Source: Helicobacteraceae bacterium | GTDB lineage: Bacteria > Campylobacterota > Campylobacteria > Campylobacterales > Sulfurimonadaceae | Assembly: GCA_030642185.1 (NCBI GenBank) | Contig: DAOWOG010000129.1 | Coordinates: 1 to 5,215, forward strand | Length of the DNA stretch: 5,215 bases | Reading direction: 5' to 3' | In this document: positions 1 through 5,215 of the stretch, piece by piece | Layout: each line of letters starts with the position of its first letter | Numbering within the stretch: the stretch's first letter is position 1 | Program-made: the position numbers and the translations under genes | The notes under the pieces: model-generated | Told to the model about the DNA's origin: nothing | Database searches by the model: none | The model's input: the letters and a program-made list of their open reading frames with translations, nothing else

Positions 1-52
1 ATAAAATAATCATATCGAAACAATACCTGAAAATGAACGGGTTTACTGTGTG

Positions 53-81
53 TTTACAAAAAACAAAAGCTAAAATAGTAG
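53..81 (+). promoter_or_regulatory. weak promoter candidate upstream of the hybrid kinase
   Basis: A TTTACA at 53-58 resembles a -35 box. The best -10-like hexamer is TAAAAT at 71-76 (5 of 6 to TATAAT), but the 12-base spacing between them is too short for a classical pair. Other weak -10 options are TAGTAG at 76-81 (17-base spacing) and TAGTAT at 79-84 (20-base spacing). If the host is a Campylobacterota species, whose housekeeping promoters depend little on the -35 box, TAAAAT alone might suffice. This is a candidate only. Confidence 0.25.
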
Positions 82-112
82 TATGAGTGCCCTATATTTT
101 TTTTTGGCAGAA

Positions 113-117
113 AAGGG
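113..117 (+). promoter_or_regulatory. ribosome binding site of the hybrid kinase
   Basis: AAGGG lies six bases before the ATG at 124, which is good Shine-Dalgarno spacing. The ATG is followed directly by a signal-peptide-like hydrophobic stretch, so this start is well supported. Confidence 0.7.
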
Positions 118-123
118 TAGTAA

Positions 124-2646
124 ATGATTCGATTGATTATCAGTGCACTTTTTGTACTCACAGCAGTAATGACGCTTGAAGCAGCGCAAACCTATAAAAA
201 TATTGTCGTTATCTCTTATTTGGTGCAGGAAGATGCTGAGCGAACGTTGAAAACCGTTGAAAGCTTTTTAAATGCAGAAGCTGAAATTTCGCTACTGAAA
301 GAAGAGAACGGATTTAACTATATCAGCCGGACATCCGGAAAATATTTTATCGTTTCCATTGAACCTTTTCGCAATGACAAAGCAATGTACAAGGTGCTCA
401 GTCGAGTCCAAAAAGAGTTTCCGGATGCATTCGTCTATACGCATTGGGGAGACGATATGGTGGAAGTGCCAAAGATAATTGAGAGAGAAGTCGTGGTTAT
501 CGAGCAGGTCCGTGTTGAGTCTGAGTCAAACAACATGATCTTCTGGTTCGGTGTGATCGGGCTTGCCCTGGTAGGCCTCATCCTGGTCATGCGTTCATCG
601 CGCCAAAATAAAACAATTGTCAGGACACATTCGCAGATGCAGGACTCTATAGCGAAAAATGAAGCGCTCCTGGTCAATGTCAGTGAAAAAATTCAGGATC
701 CTATCAATGAGATTATTCAACGCAGTGAGAAGATGATTCAGAACGGTTTGAGTAAACGACAATCCCAGGAGCTTGAAAGTATCCGTTACTCTGACGAGCT
801 TCTTCTGGATATAACAAATGATCTGATCGATTTTCTCAAACTCCAGTCCGGTAAGCTTAAGATACAAAATGCCGTCTTCAATATTAATAATGTATTGGAC
901 GAAGTGGCCGGTATGGTCAGTGCACGAGCACGCGGCAGCGAAGTTGAATTTATTTTTGATATTGAGAAGAATGTTCCTGCAAGACTTATTGGAGATCCCC
1001 TCCGTCTAAGTCAGCTGCTGACAAACCTGCTCTCCAATGCCATGAAGTTTACGGACAGGGGTGAAGTGAAACTGAAAGTCAAACGTCTTGAAAATCAACA
1101 TTCAGATGTGCTTCTCCAGTTTGACGTCGTGGATACCGGTATCGGGATCGAAGAAGATCGGTTTGATGATATCTTTACCCCTTTTTCATCAGCTAATGAC
1201 CGAAGTCAGACAGGCATGGGTCTCTATATAGCCAAAAAAATCGCACAGCTTATGGATGGAGATATTCGGATTGAGAGTGTTGTCGAGAAAGGAACGACAT
1301 TTGTTGTCACTGTCGCACTCTCAATGGAAAACCTGAAAGAAAAACGGTTTTACCGGCTTCCGTCAAAATCTTATACCGGCCACAGTATTTTAATTATTGA
1401 TAATCATAAAAATGCAGCAGAAGCCCTCAAAAAAATGCTGGAATACTTTCGTCATCATGTTGAAGTGAAAATCTCGTCAGAAATTTATGAGGATCTGTCA
1501 ATACTTTCCGCATTTAAGATTATTATTATTGCTGAAGAGCTTTTACAGCCGACATTGATCGATACGATCAAAGAGATCAAGGAGATGAAGCCGGTTAAAC
1601 TTGTTTCCATCGGCAGCATGCTTTCAAAGCATCGTCCCAAGAACGCTGATCTGGATCTGATAGACCGTCGTATTATGAAACCTTTCTCTCAGCAAAGAGT
1701 TATGGAGTTGGTTGTCAGTCTGTTTGATGAAAAAGCATCGGACGATAAAAAGCTGAAAACACCGCGAAAAGAGAATCAAACTGTCAGTGTGCCGCATCCG
1801 AATAAAGAGATTAAAATCTATGAAGATGTCCCGATTTCAGTCGATATTACCCGAGAGAGTTTTAAGGTTTTTTCGGGAGCGAGCATTTTGATTGCCGAGG
1901 ACAATATTATAAATCAAAAGGTACTGACCGGACTGCTTGGACAGAGCGGCATCCGTCTTACAATCGCCAATAACGGTCAGGAAGCATTGGATCTGTTGGA
2001 AAGTATAAAAGGGGTTGACCTTATCCTGATGGATATTAATATGCCGGTAATGGACGGATATGAAGCAACGCGTGAGATTCGTGCCAATGATTCGTATAAC
2101 GCTATTCCCGTCGTATCGCTGACAGGACTTGGCTTGCCTGAAGAGATCGAAAAAATGTATGATCTCGGTATGGATGCCCACTTGATCAAACCGTTGAAGA
2201 TCGGTGCGCTCTATACTGTGTTTTTACGCTATCTTGCTGCAGGAAAAGCGGATGTGAAGGTGAAGTCTTCTGATGCAAAATCTTCTGTATTTAAAAACAG
2301 TACGATCATCTCGTTTAAAGACGGACTTGACCGTGCCAGCGGAGATGAAGAGCTTTATATTGAAATACTCAGAGAATTTGTGACACTCTATCAAAATTCT
2401 GCCGACGATCTGCGCAGCATGATGATTATTGATGATCTGGCCAATGCACAAAAACTCTGTCTGGATATTCGGGGTGTTTCTGCAAATATCGGAGCGCAAC
2501 CTCTTGCAGAAACATCTGCACAGCTTCAAGAATCGCTGGTGAAACAAGAAGAGAAAAATCTGATTGATTTATCCGGAGTATTTCAGATCCAGATTAAAGA
2601 GGTCCTTGAAGCGATCAATACACAGCTTGAGACTATTTCTGGATAA
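124..2646 (+). CDS. membrane-bound hybrid histidine-kinase-like protein with degenerate phosphorelay (SPOR-like sensor, HK core, two receivers, HPt-like tail)
   Basis: 840 residues. Residues 1-21 form a hydrophobic leader. Residues 22-137 form a periplasmic domain whose pattern (YFIVSIEPF, then a helix, then DAFVYTH) resembles a SPOR peptidoglycan-binding fold. Residues 138-156 are a transmembrane helix. The dimerisation region starts near 178. Its H-box reads SEKIQDPI where SHEIRTPL is usual, so the phosphoacceptor His is Glu188. The ATP-binding domain looks complete: N301/N305, DTGIGI at 337-342, the F-box near 351, TGMGL at 363-367, and KGTTF at 389-393. Receiver 1 (about 420-537) keeps D426, S495 and K519, but Glu471 aligns without gaps to the acceptor Asp. 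Receiver 2 (about 586-705) is intact, with E592/D593, D637, T667 and K689. The tail (about 727-840) is HPt-like (IRGVSANIGA) but has Leu780 at the His position. It appears monocistronic and ends converging on a minus-strand reading frame. Domain architecture is confident; signalling by autophosphorylation is doubtful. It may instead be a scaffold, a phosphatase, or a target of another kinase through D637. Confidence 0.9.
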   Translation: MIRLIISALFVLTAVMTLEAAQTYKNIVVISYLVQEDAERTLKTVESFLNAEAEISLLKEENGFNYISRTSGKYFIVSIEPFRNDKAMYKVLSRVQKEFPDAFVYTHWGDDMVEVPKIIEREVVVIEQVRVESESNNMIFWFGVIGLALVGLILVMRSSRQNKTIVRTHSQMQDSIAKNEALLVNVSEKIQDPINEIIQRSEKMIQNGLSKRQSQELESIRYSDELLLDITNDLIDFLKLQSGKLKIQNAVFNINNVLDEVAGMVSARARGSEVEFIFDIEKNVPARLIGDPLRLSQLLTNLLSNAMKFTDRGEVKLKVKRLENQHSDVLLQFDVVDTGIGIEEDRFDDIFTPFSSANDRSQTGMGLYIAKKIAQLMDGDIRIESVVEKGTTFVVTVALSMENLKEKRFYRLPSKSYTGHSILIIDNHKNAAEALKKMLEYFRHHVEVKISSEIYEDLSILSAFKIIIIAEELLQPTLIDTIKEIKEMKPVKLVSIGSMLSKHRPKNADLDLIDRRIMKPFSQQRVMELVVSLFDEKASDDKKLKTPRKENQTVSVPHPNKEIKIYEDVPISVDITRESFKVFSGASILIAEDNIINQKVLTGLLGQSGIRLTIANNGQEALDLLESIKGVDLILMDINMPVMDGYEATREIRANDSYNAIPVVSLTGLGLPEEIEKMYDLGMDAHLIKPLKIGALYTVFLRYLAAGKADVKVKSSDAKSSVFKNSTIISFKDGLDRASGDEELYIEILREFVTLYQNSADDLRSMMIIDDLANAQKLCLDIRGVSANIGAQPLAETSAQLQESLVKQEEKNLIDLSGVFQIQIKEVLEAINTQLETISG

Positions 2647-2775
2647 ACTGGCCGCAGGCTTTTTGTTCGGTACCTTTAAACGTTTTATAGTTTTGATCCC
2701 CATTTAGCCACGCATCAAAGCGTGCGCACGCTTCATGTTTCATACATCTTTCATTATTACAGGCTTATCTGCCAT
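2633..2775 (-). pseudogene. small cysteine-containing protein, split by a one-base frameshift
   Basis: ATG at 2775-2773 has a Shine-Dalgarno AGGA (2788-2785) nine bases upstream, but its frame reads MADKPVIMKDV and stops. The neighbouring frame is open from just after a stop at 2767-2765 down to TAG at 2635-2633. It reads ACNNERC, then MKHEACARFDAWLNGDQ, then a Lys-rich stretch with TFKGTEQ, and ends KACGQFIQK. One extra base after the CC of the fifth codon joins them into a 47-residue protein beginning MADKPCNNERC. That protein would have four Cys in the pattern C-x4-C-x5-C-x23-C, suggestive of a small metal-binding protein. Alternatively, translation could start at the in-frame ATG 2743-2741, giving an intact 36-residue protein with a poor ribosome site. 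The last 14 bases overlap the 3' end of the convergent kinase gene. I do not recognise the family by name. The cause could be a true mutation, a sequencing error, or recoding. Confidence 0.5.
2650..2664 (+). terminator. weak intrinsic terminator candidate after the kinase gene
   Basis: Three bases after the kinase stop, GCC-GCA-GGC is followed by five T (2660-2664). The stem is only three G-C pairs plus a possible G-T pair, which is short for a Rho-independent terminator. The same bases also encode part of the minus-strand small reading frame, so the match may be coincidental. Confidence 0.25.
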
Positions 2776-2784
2776 TAGTGTATT

Positions 2785-2788
2785 TCCT
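2785..2788 (-). promoter_or_regulatory. ribosome binding site of the split small gene
   Basis: AGGA on the minus strand, nine bases before the ATG at 2775. It supports that ATG as the original start, and hence the view that the downstream open frame has been separated from its start by a frameshift. Confidence 0.4.
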
Positions 2789-2801
2789 AATATTGAATCT
2801 G

Positions 2802-2968
2802 AACCCGGATTAGGCAATAGGAATCATAAATTTAGCACTGATCATTTACTGCATGGACTTTGCAAAGAAATAATCAATTAACCTTCGGGTTAATCTCAAA
2901 TTCTTTACAAATTCCCTACAGCAAAGCATCAACGCTATCCTTATAATCTCTATTGCCTAATCCGGGTT
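2802..2968. repeat. long near-symmetrical palindrome (about 167 bp), possible foldback element or structured RNA
   Basis: Both ends read inward as AACCCGGATTAGGCAATAG, a 19-bp perfect inverted repeat (2802-2820 against 2950-2968). The symmetry continues without gaps inward. Over 68 paired positions (2802-2869 against 2901-2968) I count 53 Watson-Crick pairs. The apex is a 7-bp hairpin at 2877-2894. Of the 15 mismatches, eight (at 2822, 2825, 2830, 2837, 2838, 2848, 2852 and 2863) become G-U pairs in minus-strand RNA, and only one (2821) does so in plus-strand RNA. A minus-strand transcript would therefore pair at about 61 of 68 positions. It lies 41 bases past the stop of the minus-strand permease gene, between that gene and the split small gene. 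No clear target-site duplication flanks it, although TTGAA occurs at 2793-2797 and 2967-2971. It could be a MITE-like foldback element, an operon-end processing or stabilising hairpin, or a small RNA. Confidence 0.75.
2877..2894 (+). other. apical C(UUCG)G tetraloop hairpin
   Basis: ATTAACC - TTCG - GGTTAAT is a perfect 7-bp stem closing a UUCG loop with a C-G pair, the well-known extra-stable RNA tetraloop on the plus strand. On the minus strand the loop reads CGAA. It sits at the centre of the larger palindrome, offset by half a base from its symmetry axis. It lacks a following T-run, so it is not a classical terminator. Confidence 0.7.
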
Positions 2969-3009
2969 GAACGAAAGTGTAGCAAAACCTCTTTAAAAAA
3001 CGATATATA

Positions 3010-4038
3010 CTATTGCTTTTCCGGTTCTCCCGAACCAAGTAAAATTGCTATCCATCGCGTGTTTGGTTGTGCATCAAGTGCAATTTTTGCCATGATGGTC
3101 AGGGGGATAGAGAGCAGCATTCCTACCGGACCAAGCAGCCATCCCCAGAAGATCAGGGAAAGAAAAACGATCAAAGTTGAGAGCCCAAGACCATCACCCA
3201 TTACTTTAGGTTCCACGATTGAGCCGATCAAAATATTGATGACGACATAACCGATGGCTGTGACAGCCGCACTCCCCGCACCTAACTGAATAAATGCCAA
3301 CAAAACAGCCGGTACTGCAGCGATAAGTGAGCCGATATTGGGGATAAAGTTCAGCATAAATGCTACGACGCCCCAAAGTATGGCATAATCCACCCCTATG
3401 ATCTTGAGCATTATGGTGACAATGATGCCGGTAACAACAGAGATCACTGTTTTTAAAACCATGTATTCTTCTATCTTTTCAATGACTTCTTTCAGATTGA
3501 CTACAAGTGCTTGTTCCGCGCCAAAACCGGCGATTTTACGTTGAAACTGCGCTGACTCCAGCAAAATAAATACAACAGTCAATAAGATCACAAACCCATT
3601 GGTCAAAACAGATCCCAGACTTTTTAATGTTCCGGCGATATACTGCATTAAAACAGCAGGATCAAACATATCTTGCAACTCTTGATCCGGCAAAGTAATT
3701 CCCCACTCTGCCAGCATGGCTGAGATGCCATCCATCTGTTGATGAAGGTGCTCTTCGTAAAAGGTGAGTTTATTGCTGAAGTCCTGAACTGATGAACCGA
3801 TCAGTATACCTACCAGACCGATCAGTGCAACAAATAGAAAAATCACAGCCAACAATGAGATTGCCTCCGGGATGCCTTTGCGGTTTAACCAACCGAACAT
3901 CGGTGCAAAGATGATCGCAAAAAACATTGAGAGTAGAAATGGAACGATGATCACCGCTGCACTTTTTATACCGGCCAATACAATTACAACTGCTGCCAGT
4001 ACGATAAACAGATACCCGATCTTATTTTCATGTTTCAT
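3010..4038 (-). CDS. AI-2E family (PerM/TqsA/UPF0118-type) inner-membrane permease
   Basis: 342 residues, a normal length for this family of multi-pass transporters. The layout is typical: hydrophobic segments near 9-24, 26-46 and 60-82; a soluble, largely helical region at 84-140; a membrane segment near 142-160; a charged stretch near 163-192; then a hydrophobic C-terminal half. Family-like motifs are NFIPNIGSLIAAVPAVLLA at 230-248 and the region 272-319, which contains GSIVEPKVMGDGLGL followed by GPVGMLLSIPLTI. The start at 4038 has AAGAGA a few bases upstream. Members export varied small molecules: E. coli TqsA is linked to autoinducer-2, and other members act as Na+/H+ antiporters. The substrate cannot be read from sequence. 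It lies 48 bases downstream of the barrel gene and probably shares its transcript. Confidence 0.9.
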   Translation of the reverse strand: MKHENKIGYLFIVLAAVVIVLAGIKSAAVIIVPFLLSMFFAIIFAPMFGWLNRKGIPEAISLLAVIFLFVALIGLVGILIGSSVQDFSNKLTFYEEHLHQQMDGISAMLAEWGITLPDQELQDMFDPAVLMQYIAGTLKSLGSVLTNGFVILLTVVFILLESAQFQRKIAGFGAEQALVVNLKEVIEKIEEYMVLKTVISVVTGIIVTIMLKIIGVDYAILWGVVAFMLNFIPNIGSLIAAVPAVLLAFIQLGAGSAAVTAIGYVVINILIGSIVEPKVMGDGLGLSTLIVFLSLIFWGWLLGPVGMLLSIPLTIMAKIALDAQPNTRWIAILLGSGEPEKQ

Positions 4039-4066
4039 TGCGATCTCTTGAGGTGATGTTTGACAC

Positions 4067-4078
4067 TATGGTACCATA
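4067..4078. repeat. 12-bp perfect palindrome between barrel and permease genes
   Basis: TATGGTACCATA is self-complementary and lies in the 48-base gap before the permease gene, next to a tandem repeat of CATAATT (4075-4081 and 4082-4088). It has no loop, so it would suit a dimeric DNA-binding protein better than an RNA hairpin. No promoter could be identified with it. Confidence 0.3.
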
Positions 4079-4086
4079 ATTCATAA

Positions 4087-5094
4087 TTAGAAGTAGTAGT
4101 AGAGAATGAACTTGATACCATGGCCCTGATCGGACTCTATCAGTGCCAGATCGGCAGCAATTCCGTTTTTAAAATCATAGGTTCCGCCCGCCTGGAGCCG
4201 GTACGTTCCGGTGTCAACATCATCGATATAGACGCCATAGAGGCTGGAATAGAGAAGACTGAAGGGCTCTTTCTGTGTCATTTTGAGGTAGAGAAGTTTG
4301 TCTTGATTGAATGTTTTCATATACTCGGCGATCACTGTAAGATCACCGCTGCTTTGAAAACGCAGACCGGCAAGATAACTCTCCTCGGATGCTTTATAGG
4401 CATATTCGCCATGCAGCTCCAGTCCCTCGGCCGCGTTGGTGGAGAAATCAATTCCATAGGCATCATCGCCAATGATAAGATCGATGTCGGTCTGATCAAG
4501 CAGCAGGTAAAGTTTGACACCGTATTTACTGTCGGTATGCTCAAAAAGCGGATCATTGTCATCGACGTCAGGCAGACCCAGCAGGGTCACTGTATAGTTG
4601 TCTATAAAGCCTCCATCGAGGGTTCGCGTAAATTTTCCATGTGCCATCCAGTAGCCTTCACGGCTTAGTTCCGGATAGATCGGATCTTTTGGTCGTTCAA
4701 AAAATGCGACGGGACTGTAGGCGTATCCTTTTCCCCATCGAAGTACTTCTTTTCCGATACTGAGACTCTGGCGTTCATCGCCAAATCGTTGGTAGAGTGC
4801 ATTCAAGATTGATTCTGTTTGTGCACTGTCATATTCGGTATGGCGGTAAAAAAAGGAGTAGTCTGCATGGAGATTGATCAGTTTATAATCAAGGTCGGCT
4901 TTGAGGTTGAACTCATTGTTGGTTTTGGCGATTTTTTTATGCTCCCTGTCAGAGTATAAAAATGTATTTTCACTTCGGATGTAGCCTTGATAATCAAGGA
5001 CCTTTTTTTCAAATTCGTCACCTTCAAAAGCAAACTCATCATACTCTTCAGCCAGAAGCAGCAGCGAGAAGAGTAGAAGAGCAAGTTGCCTCAT
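4087..5094 (-). CDS. outer-membrane beta-barrel protein, probably partner of the LolA-like protein
   Basis: 335 residues. Residues 1-15 are a short signal peptide (MRQ, then a Leu-rich core, cleavage likely after Ala15). A strongly acidic segment (about 16-34) follows. The rest is alternating amphipathic strands rich in Tyr and ending in FILYYYF, a C-terminal aromatic signature of outer-membrane barrels. Residues 114-147 (GKEVLRWGKGYAYSPVAF, then ERPKDP and PELSREG) match a conserved patch I associate with barrel proteins encoded beside LolA-like sorting proteins and MMPL/RND transporters in Gram-negative bacteria. That link is from memory of the family and was not searched. The ATG at 5094 shares one base with the upstream stop (TGATG) and has no convincing Shine-Dalgarno, so translation is probably coupled. 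The substrate is unknown. Confidence 0.75.
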   Translation of the reverse strand: MRQLALLLFSLLLLAEEYDEFAFEGDEFEKKVLDYQGYIRSENTFLYSDREHKKIAKTNNEFNLKADLDYKLINLHADYSFFYRHTEYDSAQTESILNALYQRFGDERQSLSIGKEVLRWGKGYAYSPVAFFERPKDPIYPELSREGYWMAHGKFTRTLDGGFIDNYTVTLLGLPDVDDNDPLFEHTDSKYGVKLYLLLDQTDIDLIIGDDAYGIDFSTNAAEGLELHGEYAYKASEESYLAGLRFQSSGDLTVIAEYMKTFNQDKLLYLKMTQKEPFSLLYSSLYGVYIDDVDTGTYRLQAGGTYDFKNGIAADLALIESDQGHGIKFILYYYF

Positions 5095-5215
5095 CAGCGG
5101 ATATCATCCAGTTTGGAGAGGTTCTCAAGCGTAAAGACCGTGTCGTCAAAATCACGTTTTTTGATCTTGCCGAAGACCATAAGACTTTTATACCCTTTTT
5201 GCAGCTGACTGGTTG
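5094..5215 (-). CDS. C-terminal fragment, probable LolA-like outer membrane lipoprotein-sorting protein (partial)
   Basis: The gene enters from the right edge. Complete codons run from 5213 to the TGA at 5096-5094, giving 39 residues: TSQLQKGYKSLMVFGKIKK, then RDFDDTVFTLENLSKLDDIR. The pattern 'K-G-hydrophobic-K-S, basic patch, D-D-x-V-F-T-x-E-x-L' resembles the end of COG2834/LolA-like periplasmic proteins, which finish on a strand followed by a short 'vFT...L' tail. The assignment rests on this short end and on the barrel gene that follows with a one-base overlap, the usual partner in such operons. The rest of the gene, and possibly an RND/MMPL transporter, would lie beyond the window. Confidence 0.5.
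   Translation of the reverse strand, partial: TSQLQKGYKSLMVFGKIKKRDFDDTVFTLENLSKLDDIR

Noticed and set aside
1..13. Possible divergent gene starting with ATG at 13-11 on the minus strand
   Set aside because: Only four codons are visible, and the nearest AGG lies about 12 bases upstream, too far for a convincing ribosome site.
5..73. Open plus-strand frame ending at TAA 71-73
   Set aside because: It is bounded by a stop at 2-4 and has no start codon in frame. Its 22 codons are within chance expectation.
1837..2547. Long minus-strand reading frames inside the kinase gene (114 and 107 codons)
   Set aside because: They lie opposite well-supported receiver and HPt-like coding sequence and show no recognisable domains. 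They are shadows of the real frame.
2798..2972. The palindrome as an integron attC site (GTTGAAC at 2966-2972 fits GTTRRRY)
   Set aside because: The matching left core (TCTGAAC at 2798-2804) does not fit RYYYAAC, the element is longer than usual attC sites, its outer arms are perfectly paired, and no integrase or second cassette is seen.
2997..3033. GGTTC-GGGA-GAACC hairpin near the permease stop with a later T-run as a terminator
   Set aside because: The stem lies inside the coding sequence and the T-run is more than 20 bases away, so it does not form a classical intrinsic terminator.
3059..3250. 63-codon plus-strand frame opposite the permease gene
   Set aside because: It lies opposite the conserved C-terminal motifs of the AI-2E permease and has no protein-like features.
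4120..4668. 182-codon plus-strand frame opposite the barrel gene
   Set aside because: The minus-strand frame has a signal peptide, conserved barrel motif and terminal aromatic residue. The plus-strand frame has none of these and is an antisense shadow.

Overview
The window looks like chromosomal DNA from a Gram-negative bacterium. It is AT-rich with short gene spacing. The hybrid kinase style, the short-leader outer-membrane barrel and the general protein flavour suggest a Campylobacterota (Sulfurimonas/Sulfuricurvum-like) genome. That placement is an inference from style; no marker gene in the window proves it.

Layout: 1-123 is a leader region with a weak promoter candidate, a run of nine T and a good ribosome binding site. 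124-2646 (+) is an 840-residue membrane-anchored hybrid histidine-kinase-like protein. It has a SPOR-like periplasmic domain, one transmembrane helix, a kinase core, two receivers and an HPt-like tail. 2633-2775 (-) is a small cysteine-containing reading frame that looks coding but is split by a one-base frameshift; it overlaps the 3' end of the kinase tail to tail. 2802-2968 is a long, nearly symmetrical palindrome of about 167 bp with a C(UUCG)G hairpin at its apex. 3010-4038 (-) encodes an AI-2E/PerM-type permease. 4087-5094 (-) encodes an outer-membrane beta-barrel protein. 5094-5215 (-) holds the C-terminal end of a probable LolA-like outer membrane lipoprotein-sorting protein, whose stop codon overlaps the start of the barrel gene.

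The three right-hand genes lie on the minus strand in the order LolA-like, barrel, permease, and are probably co-transcribed. The palindrome follows the permease stop on the same strand, so read-through RNA from this operon would contain it. The small split gene would come next before transcription meets the kinase gene head-on.

Three points deserve a second look. First, the kinase has lost three of its four phosphoacceptors: the H-box His is Glu, the first receiver Asp aligns to Glu, and the HPt His is Leu. Its second receiver and ATP site look intact. Second, the arms of the palindrome differ mostly by changes that keep G-U pairs in the minus-strand RNA, which suggests selection for a transcribed long hairpin. 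Third, the split small Cys protein has its own Shine-Dalgarno and would be intact with one extra base.
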